A stretch of DNA of 64,000 bases from Isoetes taiwanensis (Eukaryota; Streptophyta; Lycopodiopsida; Isoetales; Isoetaceae), in contig JAJEKV010000002.1 in assembly GCA_021234155.1 (NCBI GenBank), forward strand, positions 38,491,841 through 38,555,840, given 5' to 3'. The notes beneath the pieces are model-generated. The model worked only from the letters and a program-made list of their open reading frames with translations, ran no database searches and was not told where the DNA came from. Made by a program: the position numbers and the translations under genes. Shown here piece by piece: positions 46,638-56,796 of this stretch (positions are counted from its first letter, which is position 1; the number at the start of each line of letters is the position of its first letter).

Positions 46638-47954
46638 TCAGTAGTTGCTACAATCTGCTGGTACGAAAGAGATCTTCATTGCCTTTGTATCGTAGGTAAC
46701 AAGATGATTCTGCTGCATTATGTTTCCAATGATGCCGACTGGACTAAGATCGCCTTCTTGTAGAACGGCACGTGACATCAACAAGCACATGACATTGGGA
46801 TTGACCATGCCCATGTAATTTGAAACTGGAGGACTGAATGAAGCCCCCTCGAAGTGGAAAGTGAGCGGAGGAACCTGCACGTTAGGTGCACGCGAAACAT
46901 CAAAGCAGAGATCGTGGCCAGGTACATGAACTTGAGGCACGTATGGCATTGCATTGACGAATGCACGTGCTACATCATTGAATACACCTTTCTCGAGGAT
47001 GGTGAGCGTAGTACCAGAATCAATCATTGTACCATGAGAGTTGAGATCTGAATATGGTTGATTGCGGTTTACAATCACGTGATTTCCTACACTGACGCTG
47101 TGAAGATGGACATAGTAGATTCCCTTGCCAAGGATGGGCGTAGAACTGGCCAAAGGATTTGGGGGAGGGGCGCCAAAGAAGAGGGCGCTATCAGCATCTT
47201 GGCCATAAGGCGCGAGGCAGTAGGAGAATACTCCATCAGTGGGCAACTGAGAGACAAGAGAAAGAGGTCCTGAATTTAGTCCGGCAATACCATCACCATC
47301 AAAACGGCCAACAAGAGTATTAGAACAACCGAAAAGTTATTCTCGGCCTGAGGGGAGCCGTGCAAAGCGGCGGCTTTCTATTGCGTACACCCCCTTAGTG
47401 TAACTCGTATCAAAGTATTGATACACATAGGAACAAGAATATTCAGGACGATTTCTAAGAAAAGGATTGGGACGAGGGGCGCAAGAAGCACCAGACAAAG
47501 GTCCACAACCATAATAGGGATTACATCCAAGGGTGGAAAATGAAGTAGACTGCCATGGATACAAAACATTTTCGGGACATGGAGCACAAGTTCCTTCATT
47601 TTGAGAGCATTCAGAGCAAGGGCCACACTTTATCCAAACTTGGTCGCTTCCGGTGTCCATTTGTACCCTAAAAAGCTTTGCTGGAGTGCCCATCCATAAG
47701 TCCATCATATACCCAGATTGTGTGCTCGTAAGGGGGTTGCGACCATTGTGTCTAGCTTGCCAATATGCACTCCTTTTTTGGCTGCTTTCAGCCCCTCGAT
47801 GCAATTTCTCATATGTTGGCAGACCCTTGTGTACATGAGTTATATTCATTCTAATTTGCTCTGCTGCATGTGTTTGCGGGAGTGAGACTGAGACTAGGCC
47901 TAGTACGAGCAATAGGATCCTCCATGTTAATGTTAATGTTAGAGAAGTATACAT
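46638..47954 (-). pseudogene. Nepenthesin-type aspartic protease, one apparent frameshift region, U3
   Basis: Open from the ATG at 47954 for 205 codons: signal peptide, DTGSDQVWIKC, cysteine-rich insert and SYVYQYFDTSYTKGVYA. The frame is lost at 47335-47385. The rest is open to the native end: LPTDGVFSYCLAPYG, MIDSGTTLTILE, IIGNIMQQNHLVTYD and terminal FVPADCSNY. The break coincides with altered CTGG, CCAGG and CTG sites (ATCCTGGCCGGCGGGG of U2 reads ATTCTCGGCCTGAGGGG). If these are consensus errors, this copy would be a complete gene of about 437 residues. The second half has no ATG of its own at its left edge. Confidence 0.8.
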
Positions 47955-48783
47955 TTGTGGAATTGCACTCTCAAACCGTGGAAGCTCCGTATTTGTAGTT
48001 GTTAGTTGTTCCTTTAGGTGCCTTTACCCAAAAGACAAAAAAAAAAAAAAGACGACATTTTACCAAAGGTAAAAGGTTTTTAGACAGAGGAAGAGGACGA
48101 TGCTCTGTCTGCGATTCCGTTCTTCCGGATTTTTGCATGCTAGCTATGGCCTACTACGACGACGGAGTTTAAAGAAGAGCAATGCAAGCCTGCAAAGAAA
48201 AGGTATCAAAGCTGCTTCTTTCTGTGTTCTCATTTGCAGAAATCTTAAAGAACAGGGGATCGCCGGACAAAAGCGCAAATAGGCTACGAATGTTCTAGAA
48301 CACTAATTGCTGACCGCTGCTTGCCTTCAATGCGGCCCTATCTATCTCCTGTGAGTCCAACCCTAGCCTGCACAAATCGGCCGATTTGCCCTGTTCTAGC
48401 CCTTTCCAAGTTGTTTGTAGCCGAATCTCCCAGCTTGATCATTCTTCTGCACCTGATTGATCTGAATCCATGCCTAGATCCTTCTGCACCTTTCTTAAAG
48501 AGAATCCAGATTATACAGAACTGATGTTTGCACAGGTCTATTCAGGCAGGCTTTTCACTTTTTGTTGCTGGCGGGTTTCACAAATCCATCCTTCGACAGT
48601 TCCAGTAATCCTGCTCCTTCTATTTGCATTCTATTCTCCCTTTTGTCCACGAAGTGGCTTCCAATTATAGCAGTCTGAGAACATTTCAAAAGTATCTTCT
48701 GAGCAAGACAGCCTTGCAACATGTCTATATAGAGAAGTTTCCACGAGATTAATAGCATTTCTCTTCTGGTTAGATTGATGCCT

Positions 48784-50276
48784 TCCATAAACCAAAGTTT
48801 AAATAGTTCCTCTTTCTTTCTACACCTGCTTTTCTCATCTCCTGCATATTGTTGATACTGTCTTGCAACATATCTTTGACATCACAGATATAGGATTCTA
48901 GCTCCGCACAAAAATTCCATGGGAACTACTTCCTCAAAGCGTTCTCTTCCTAGAGGAGTACATTGCCATGCATTCAGCAAAGTATGAACAATGAGGTCCA
49001 CCTCAGGAACTCGTTAAGAATTTCACCTTTTTAAAGCAAATCACGCATTGAAGAAGATCATGGTACCAATATCTGGTGTGATTCTGTACTCGTTCTTCAT
49101 AGATACAAAGTGCAAGGATGCATCCTCCCCAAAAGACCACGGCCAAGGGAGTAGTAACGCTTTCAAGGTATTAAGCTAACATGTTTGTTTCTGAAACTTG
49201 ACTGGTCCTTCACAGTCATTTCAATGATATCATCCTTAGTCCCAGGCCTGGAATGCTGTACCAACCAAAGTACTTGCACGTTTTTAGAATTCTTTAGAAC
49301 AATTTGTATGAGAATAACAAAAGGACGGATACAGATAGTAATCTCTGGGTTAGGCATGTTGTATATGCTTGAGGTACTTACTGCCACCAACGGCTCCATG
49401 ACATAGCAAGCTTTTTACCTCTGCTAAGCTTTTTACCTCTTTTATAGAATTAGCATTCCTCACTGAACTTTTGGCAGCATAGATATTTGCCATGAGTATG
49501 TAGCCAGTTGTGCACTTAAAATCCAGATAAACTCAATAATATAGGGCTGGTTAAGAGATTGGAGTAATTCTTCAGCCTAAGTGAAGCAACCTGCACGGCC
49601 AAGAAGATCAACCATGCAATCATAATGGGTAACATGTGGTGTGATCCCACGCTCCTTTTCCATAGACACAAAATAGCAATGTTGTTGCATTCGATGGAAG
49701 ATTAGCATTGGCATTATAGGCATATCCTTTAATCATGGTATCCCATGAGATGGCATCTCGAACTAGAAAGCCTTCATGTGCTTCCTCTAGAGTACCACAT
49801 TTAGAATACATATCAATAAGACTAGTTCCAATAATAACATCTAAAGGGAAAGAAGAACATAAAATCCGCTCATGGATAACCTTTCCTTGTTGCATGGCTC
49901 CAATACTGCCAAGTGCTTTCAACGTGCTTAAATACGTAACCTTATCTGGCCCAACACCCTGCTCTTGCATATCATCTATAAGACGTACAACAAAAACACC
50001 TTCATCACAATAATTATATCTTCAATATAATTGCCCCACATGTCACCACATTCCTACTTAATGATTGATTAAAAACTTTGCGTGCTTCATCTAAACACCC
50101 GCTTTTGCATGCATATCAATGAGAGCACTTACTACATAAACATCGGACACCAATCCATTGTTTATAACCTGTATGTGCATAAGTCTCCCCTCCTCTATTT
50201 CACCAGAATTACCACATGTTCTGATGATGCTATAAAAAATATCCTTCTCTGGCTTCAATATCTTGTCCTGCATCAT
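48784..50276 (-). pseudogene. PPR pseudogene copy a, U4
   Basis: Equivalent of 345-1822. Open stretches 49620-49970 (116 codons, EQGVGPDKVTYLSTLKALGS to WDTMIKGYAYN) and 50091-50276 (KILKPEKDIFYSIIRTCGNS to SALIDMHAKAG) are the best-preserved PPR readings of copy a. They remain in different frames, separated by a stop near 50000, and the E-motif region carries the same stop as U1. Confidence 0.78.
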
Positions 50277-51141
50277 CCTATATTATAAAACCGTGACGTC
50301 TGTCTGTCCGCCCGATCGACGGCCGAGATCGTTCCAATGTCCCTCCAATGCCCCTAGAGTTCGGAATAATTTTATAGCTTTCTCCTTGTAAACCTTTTGT
50401 GGTTGAGCCATTTCTTCCTTTTGTTGGGTCCACGAAGACCAATCGGCCATAGAACCCAATAACGGAGCGCAGTAGACCTATTACTGTCCAGACTCAGCAG
50501 TTGAAAGAAACATAGACGTGAGTTCTGTACAATAAAATAGTAGATTACATATAGAGATCATTGGGAAAGATTTGTATAATTTGTGAACTTTTGTTACGAG
50601 TTAGAGATGCTTGATATATATCGGCAAAATAACCAGGTAAATCGCATTGCATCAATAATATAAGATAGGTAGAAAAAAATAAGCTTGGAAAGATATTAAA
50701 TTACGTAAGTCTAACATATATAGTGACATACAAATCTAGAAGAGCAAAAGACGATTAAATATATTCATGTTCCAAACGAGAGGATCCACAACTTCAAACT
50801 CCTTGTGCCCCCCGAGGGTCGAATTCAAGTGCGCAACGTGTAGAAGGAGCATCGGTCCCCATGTATCAAGATATATATGAGGTAAAAACTGTGACCTGAT
50901 ATACCTTGCTTGGTTTTTTTCTTCTCCATTCCTCCCAGGAGTGAATTCACAATGCTTGGCCAAAGCCTAGTCGCTCAAGCTCTGATGAAACACATGTCGA
51001 ATTTGTGGTGGAAAATATTCGAGTTTCAAGAATTTAAAATCACACTTGTTTATAATAGTGCATCTATGATGATCTTATAGAAGTAGAGAAATGTTGTTTC
51101 TTATCAAATTTAACCAAAAGATCCACGCCTAGTCTGCCTCA
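50277..51141. other. AT-rich filler, U4
   Basis: Equivalent of U1 1823-2729 with a ~30-bp loss near 50970. It includes a LINE-like 3'-end fragment at 50427-50500. No gene. Confidence 0.5.
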
Positions 51142-51822
51142 ATGCTCAGACCAAAACATAGAGCAATGCAAGCCTGCAAAGAAAAGGTATCAATGCGGCC
51201 CTATCTTCAAGCCTTCAATGCGGCCCTATCTTCAAGGCAAATTCGGCCTGCTATAGGGCCGATTTGCCCTGTTCTAGCCCTTTCCAAGTTGTTTGTAGCC
51301 TTTCAATCACCCAGTCCCGAATCTGCCTTTTTTCCAGGATTGCCCTGGATTTGGAACGCCATGCCTAGATCCGGGTTAAAGAGAATCCTTCTGCACCTTT
51401 CTTAAAGAGAATCCAGAATCCAGATTAGGGGGGGCGGCCATTGGTCACAAGACGTCCCAACTATGACTTGCAAAAATCACAAAACGCGCTGCATTCTTTG
51501 ACAAATAATAATTCTCTCAGATCCATTTACATCAACCAAGTTTTGTCAAGTTTTAGTTTCTCTCTAGATTAATCTCGATTACTCGGTTTGGAGTCTATAT
51601 TTCATTTTAGAGTCTATTCCCGGCGCGATTGCCAAGGTAAGCTTAAAATATATTTTCTTGTTTTGAGTCACATTGCTTTTTTATTCGACAATTGACATCC
51701 GCCATCTAAGTTAATAGATGGTCTTGACCTGATAGTAGAGTACACTATAGTAATCTGGGTCAAAATCAAGATGGAGTTTACATTCTAAAGACATAGTATT
51801 ACAGGGTTTGCTTAGGGATCGA
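51142..51822. repeat. GC-richer module form 1 and leader-like segment, U4
   Basis: Equivalent of 2730-3400. From 51430 on it differs from other units mainly at CTG/CAG sites (for example GCGCTGCATTC, CTCAGATCC). Confidence 0.55.
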
Positions 51823-52720
51823 CTTGAAACAGACTTTAGTCATGCTATTGCTTATCTACAGTACATGTAGCATCCATTGTGTGAGCATCCTATTGTAGAT
51901 GAATGCAAATGCTAATAGCTAACATGCTACAGATTTTAAGCATGCTAGTTCCACTGGATCAGGCTACAGAATCATAAGCATGTTGGAAGGCTACAGAATT
52001 TTAAGCATGCTAGCCCACTGGATCAGGCTACTTGGTAGAGTGTAGCTAACGGTTTGGAAGTGTAGCTAACGGTTTGGTACCAATATCTGGTGTGATTCTA
52101 TACTCGTTCTTCATAGATACAAAGTGCAAGGATGCATCCTCCCCAAAAGACCACGGCCAAGGGAGTAGTAATGCTTTCAAGGTATTAAGCTAACATGTTT
52201 GTTTCTGAAACTTGACTGGTCCTTCACAGTCATTTCAATGATATCATCCTTAGTCCCAGGCCTGGAATGCTGTACCAACCAAAGTAGTTGCACGTTTTTA
52301 GAATTCTTTAGAACAATTTGTATGAGAATAACAAATAGATTGATGAGTATTTGTATGAGTATTTAGTAAATAGATTGATGGTGGTAAAGTGGCATGTAGA
52401 GAGCTTCCGGAACTAATCCCTTTGTTGGAACATATATTTTCATTGGTGCTGATGGTCTATTCATGGAGGTAAGATGTCGAAAAAGACATGTTTGATTGAC
52501 TCTAAAACCCTGCTTTTAACTAACTGCACGTACATGACAACCCCCTAAGTGCTCTAGTTGATGGCCCTACATATAGTGGTGGATAAGGCGATGCAACACC
52601 TTTCCAGTTTATATTTTTCAAAATTGGTGCAATGCAAAGCCTGCCTTTAGAAGCAGTCTGGTCATATTGATGTAACTCATATTAGTATGTAATATGCAAG
52701 TTCTACACAATGCACGTAAG
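51823..52720. repeat. Mosaic junction zone of U4
   Basis: GCATGC-rich block (51823-52075) whose end is locally duplicated (GTGTAGCTAACGGTTTGG twice, 52040-52078). It is followed by a piece equivalent to U1 622-878 (to 52335) and one equivalent to U1 11055-11400 (to 52720). No gene. Confidence 0.7.
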
Positions 52721-52875
52721 CAATCCTTGAGTGAATGATATTAAAGGAATGTATTAGCAACTTAGTAGATAGAAATATGCACGGTCTTTGAAATCTTCTA
52801 AATGTAATGACCATTTTGTAACATAAAATCTTCTACTTAATAGAATACAAGCTGGATCTGTGCAGGCATGCTCTC

Positions 52876-54170
52876 TCAGTAGTTGCTACAATCTGCTGGT
52901 ACGAAAGAGATCTTCATTGCCTTTGTATCGTAGGTAACAAGATGATTCTGCTGCATTATGTTTCCAATGATGCCGACTGGACTAAGATCGCCTTCTTGTA
53001 GAATGGCACGTGACATCAACAAGCACATGACATTGGGATTGACCATGCCCATGTAATTTGAAACTGGAGGATTGAATGAAGCCCCCTCGAAGTGGAAAGT
53101 GAGCGGAGGAACCTGCACGTTAGGTGCACGTGAAACATCAAAGCAGAGATCGTGGCCAGGTACATGAACTTGAGGCACATATGGCATTGCATTGACGAAT
53201 GCACATGCTACATCATTGAATACACCTTCCTCGAGGATGGTGAGCGTAGTACCAGAATCAATCATTGTACCATGAGAGTTGAGATCTGAATATGGTTGCT
53301 TGCGGTTTACAATCACGTGATTTCCTACACTGACGCTGTGAAGATGGACATAGTAGATTCCCTTGCCAAGGATGGGTGTAGAACTGGCCAAAGGATTTGG
53401 GGGAGGGGCGCCAAAGAAGAGGGCGCTATCAGCATCTTGGCCATAAGGCGCGAGGCAGTAGGAGAATACTCCATCAATGGGCAACTGAGAGACAAGAGAA
53501 AGAGGTCCTGAATTTAGTCCGGCAATACCATCACCATCAAAACGGCCAACAAGAGTATTAGAACAACCAAAAGTTATCCTGGCCGGTGGGGAGCCAGGCA
53601 AAGCGATGCCTTCTGTTGTGTACACCCCCTTAGTGTAACTCGTATCAAAATATTGATACACATAGGAACAAGAATATTCAGAACAATTTCTAAGAAAAGG
53701 ATTGGGACGAGGGGCGCAAGAAGCACCAGACAAAGATTGGGATTACATCCAAGGCTGGAAAATGAAGTAGACTGCCATGGATACAAAACATTTTCGGGAC
53801 ATGGAGCACAACTTCTTTCATTTTGAGAGCATTCAGAGCAAGGGCCACACTTTATCCAAACTTGGTCGCTTCCGATGTCCACTTGTACCCTAAAAGGCTT
53901 TGCTGGAGTGCCCATCCATAAGTCCATCATATACCCAGATTGTGTGCTCGTAAGGGGGCTGCGACCATTGTGTCTAGCTTGCCAATATGCACTCCTTTTT
54001 TGGCTGCTTTCAGCCCCTAGATGCAATTTCTCAGATGTTGGCAGACCCTTGTGTACATGAGTTATATTCATTCTAATTTGCTCTGCTGCATGTGTTTGCG
54101 GGACTGAGACTGAGACTAGGCCTAGTACGAGCAATAGGATTTTCCATGTTAATGTTAGAGAAGTAGACAT
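52876..54170 (-). pseudogene. Nepenthesin-type aspartic protease with 13-nt deletion, U4
   Basis: The start is MSTSLTLTWKILLLVLGLVS. The first catalytic motif reads DIGS instead of DTGS (VQVDIGSDQVWIKC), a change in the active-site triad. A 13-nt deletion at about 53736 (U2 GACAAAG-GTCCACAACCATAATAG-GG versus GACAAAGATTGGG) shifts the frame after GCNP, between the cysteine-rich insert and CAPRPNPF. The downstream frame is then open for 285 codons to the native end (MIDSGTTLTILE, IIGNIMQQNHLVTYD, FVPADCSNY). Unlike U1 and U3, this lesion is a clean deletion away from CTG/CAG sites, so this copy is probably truly dead. It is also more diverged at the protein level than the U1-U3 copies. Confidence 0.82.
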
Positions 54171-54418
54171 TGTGGAATTGCACTGTGAAACCGTGGAAGC
54201 TCGATAGGTATTTGTAGTTGTTAGTTGTTCCTTTAGGCGCCTTTATCCAAAAGACAAAAAAAAGGACGACAGTTTACCAAAGGTAAAGGTTTTTAGACAG
54301 AGGAAGAGGACAATGCTCTGGCTGCGATTCCGTTCTTCCGGATTTTTGCATGCTAGCTATGGCCTACTACGACGACGGAGTTTTTAGAAGAGCATTGCAA
54401 GCGCAACAAAGCAATGCA

Positions 54419-54636
54419 TGATAAAATATAGAGACAGAGGAGATAACTACAATGCAATATATATTGAATGTAACAGAAAACTTGATGGGAACAGGCTTCC
54501 CACCGTAGCCTGATATATGCACTCTCTATGAACAGACACGACTATTCATAACAGACATGACTCTTTATGTAGACTGCCACATCACATTGATGGCGTGGCC
54601 TATATTGCTGAGGTGGAGGATTGTCATATATTAACA
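54419..54636 (-). repeat. LTR (3' LTR in element orientation)
   Basis: Starts TGATAAAATATAGAGACAGA and ends CATATATTAACA on the plus strand. About 98% identical to 56797-57014 by eye. Confidence 0.93.
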
Positions 54637-54646
54637 CCCTCCCTCA
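54637..54646 (-). other. Polypurine tract of the LTR element
   Basis: Sense strand TGAGGGAGGG directly before the 3' LTR; the usual plus-strand primer position. Confidence 0.8.
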
Positions 54647-55069
54647 AGACTAGCACCTCAGCTAACCAAAATCATCATGTCCAGGAATATAAGTGAGCCA
54701 CCTTTGGCTCATGTTAGTTTGTCTGTTGATCTTCCTTTTGAAGTTGCATGCACATGAATGTGCTTGAGCATTCTGTTGAAGCTGTACACTCTTCAAGTTC
54801 CTTTTATGAAATAAGATCTCCAACAATTGAGATCTTGGAGAGTGTTCCACCGCTTCTCTTTCATAACATAATTGTTGAAGATTATAACTTATCCAATTCT
54901 CCCCCTTAATCTTCAATAATGGCTCAATAATTTCTTTGGAATGCTCCCCCCATCAAGACATATATAAAGCAGTTTCGAATTTTTCATTTTTTTTGTCCTT
55001 TACGAATTTTTCCGCGCCTTGAACGGCTTGACGTCCGGCAAGTTTTGCCGCTGACATGTGAGGCGTCCC
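54647..55069 (-). other. 3' internal non-coding part of the LTR element
   Basis: No long frame. The sense strand contains AAGATTAAGGGGGAGAATTG (about 54890-54912), resembling the region after pol in Ty1/copia elements. It may be the leftover of the parent element. Confidence 0.5.
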
Positions 55070-56755
55070 TTATACATTAACAGTGGGTGCAACACCATAA
55101 GTTTGGAACCAAAGAAATGTTCGCGGCGGCCAAGGCCGCCGCGATAAATTTCTTGTAAACATAAGCATAATTAGAGCAGCCATTTCAATTACTTTCAAGC
55201 ATGATACCTGGTGAATCTGAAGGTCTTGTAAAATTTTCTTCTCATCTCTTGTATCTTCAACTGGAATTGTAGACCCTCCCTTGATCTGTACATATTCAAC
55301 TGCTTGCCTATCACTTATATGGGTCCCATCCAAAACTCTGGCAACTGCTACAGATCCAAAAGAATTGTCCTGAACTCTTAAAGAAGCTTTTCCATGGTCT
55401 GCATCTGCGATTGTGGACCCTCCCTGGATCTGAACATCTTCAACCGCATGTTGTGTATTAGCATTTATGCCTTCAAATGATTTGTCTCCTTCTTGTAAAG
55501 AAGTTATTCCAGGCCCATCTTTCGCTGCTTGGTTTGAATGTTGAGTAGTGTGCCCTCCTTGGATGTGGATGCGAGCATCTCTAGTTTGCCTCAGGTTTTC
55601 CCCTGTATTTCTTCGCATCTGTATGTGTTCATGCGCCTGATCAGAGGTCATATTTACATGAAATGGATCTTCTAAGACAATTTTGTCTGCCCCATTCTTG
55701 AAGGCTTCTACAACTGCCATGCCTGCAACCATGTCCCGTACATCAATAGCCATGGCACTCCCAACTTCTGCAATCAGTTTTTGCAGTCCCAATTCGGGAG
55801 GCATCACCGGCCATTTGCATCTCGATAGATGTATAGTGATTGATCTCTGAACAGTCCCACCTGCGCAAATTTCTTCTGCTGCCAAACATGCCGCAATTGG
55901 CATCTGGAGATTTGGAGTTGCATTTGTTGCACTCTCAAGGGCCTTCATGCCCTTCAATTCTGCAGGCGTCTTAGAAATCCATTCTTCTGGAACTTTCCCA
56001 TTTAGGGCAACGGCATCCCTCTGCTGGCCATCTCCAGGGGTAAATTCTCCATGCCTCAGTGAGTTTTCTGCACCGGGCCTCAGTGGGTCTTCAATTCCGA
56101 CCCTATCATAGGTGGATTTGCCTCTTAATTCATCTACCATGAATAGGTCTGCAGTGAATGAATCTTCAACAGCCAAAACGGCTTCTTCTGCAACTTCGGC
56201 AGGCTTACTAGGGTCTGCAATTTTGACCCCAACTGGAATCACTGTGGCATCCATTTTTGAAAAGAAACTTATGGCAACGCTCCTAACGGCCATTGCTTCT
56301 GGCGTCTCCTTCTGTGGAAGTTTATCTTCCTCTTCTGCAGCCGAATTCTGTGCGCAGTCCTCCTCTTCGGCAAAGAATACTAGAGCCATAGCTTCACCGA
56401 ATTTCTTCTTGGTAATCTGCCTAGGGTCTGCAGCAGATTCTGGAGGCGTCCCTCCCTTGCTGTAAATCCCTACTTCTTCTGTAGCCTCTTTGACCGCATT
56501 TGCAGACTCTGCTTCAACGGCAACAACATTTTGTGGGTCTTCCATCACAACCCCTTCCTTGACATAACCGCCTTTGGCATCGGGCCTGCCCTCTTCCGAA
56601 ATACAAGAGGGAGCAGAACAACATGCAGTCATGCAATATTTAAGTTTTGACTTGAATGCCTTGAATTTCTTCAACACAGCATTCCGTTTCTTCTTCCTGG
56701 AAGTCTTCTCTTGTGGAGGAGGCTTCCCCGTATCTTGATCACGATTCTCCTCCAT
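55070..56755 (-). CDS. 561-codon ORF inside the LTR element, function unknown
   Basis: The ATG lies 28 bases after the primer binding site, so it would be the first frame on the element RNA. The protein is hydrophilic and rich in Ala, Glu and Asp. It has a strongly basic start (RKKKRNAVLKKFKAFKSKLK, residues 20-39) that could act as a nuclear or RNA-binding signal, then a small Cys cluster (41, 45, 46, 51). The C-terminal third has three spaced copies of an IQGG motif at about residues 395 (IHIQGGHTT), 441 (VQIQGGSTI) and 490 (VQIKGGSTI). I see no CCHC knuckle, protease, integrase or RT motif, so it is neither a recognisable gag nor pol. The frame is free of stops although the element is flanked by decayed genes. 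The last 45 residues follow a CAG/GTATC splice-donor-like site (55206) and include the hairpin at 55112-55154, so the true end may differ. Captured host coding sequence is the leading explanation; a lineage-specific element protein is the alternative. Confidence 0.7.
   Translation of the reverse strand: MEENRDQDTGKPPPQEKTSRKKKRNAVLKKFKAFKSKLKYCMTACCSAPSCISEEGRPDAKGGYVKEGVVMEDPQNVVAVEAESANAVKEATEEVGIYSKGGTPPESAADPRQITKKKFGEAMALVFFAEEEDCAQNSAAEEEDKLPQKETPEAMAVRSVAISFFSKMDATVIPVGVKIADPSKPAEVAEEAVLAVEDSFTADLFMVDELRGKSTYDRVGIEDPLRPGAENSLRHGEFTPGDGQQRDAVALNGKVPEEWISKTPAELKGMKALESATNATPNLQMPIAACLAAEEICAGGTVQRSITIHLSRCKWPVMPPELGLQKLIAEVGSAMAIDVRDMVAGMAVVEAFKNGADKIVLEDPFHVNMTSDQAHEHIQMRRNTGENLRQTRDARIHIQGGHTTQHSNQAAKDGPGITSLQEGDKSFEGINANTQHAVEDVQIQGGSTIADADHGKASLRVQDNSFGSVAVARVLDGTHISDRQAVEYVQIKGGSTIPVEDTRDEKKILQDLQIHQVSCLKVIEMAALIMLMFTRNLSRRPWPPRTFLWFQTYGVAPTVNV
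55112..55154. other. Strong GC-rich hairpin in the LTR element
   Basis: A perfect 11-bp inverted repeat (arm TCGCGGCGGCC, loop AA) at 55121-55144 is extended, after a small internal mismatch, by 7 more pairs (AAGAAAT / ATTTCTT). It would form the same hairpin in RNA of either strand. Confidence 0.85.
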
Positions 56756-56783
56756 ACCCAGGTCCCAAGATCAACAGCCTACA

Positions 56784-56796
56784 GGCTCTGATACCA
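56784..56796 (-). other. Primer binding site (initiator tRNA-Met)
   Basis: Sense strand TGGTATCAGAGCC, immediately adjacent to the 5' LTR; it is the classic sequence of plant LTR elements primed by tRNA-iMet and sets the element's orientation as minus. Confidence 0.9.

Larger units (their letters stand above)
29535..48437. repeat. Tandem array unit U3 (18.9 kb, enlarged by insertions)
   Basis: Third full unit. Relative to U1 it gained a 5'-truncated LINE with a 113-bp flanking duplication (31608-32260), extra filler at 32261-32530 that matches U2 and U5 filler, and about 3.5 kb at 40656-44191 where LINE RT fragments alternate with copies of a host block. The rest is collinear with U1, offset by about 30.6 kb before the insertion and 34.1 kb after it. 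Confidence 0.9.

Noticed and set aside
56112..56465. 117-codon plus-strand frame within the LTR element
   Set aside because: Antisense of the 561-codon ORF; its Ser/Ala-rich composition mirrors the Ala/Glu-rich sense frame.
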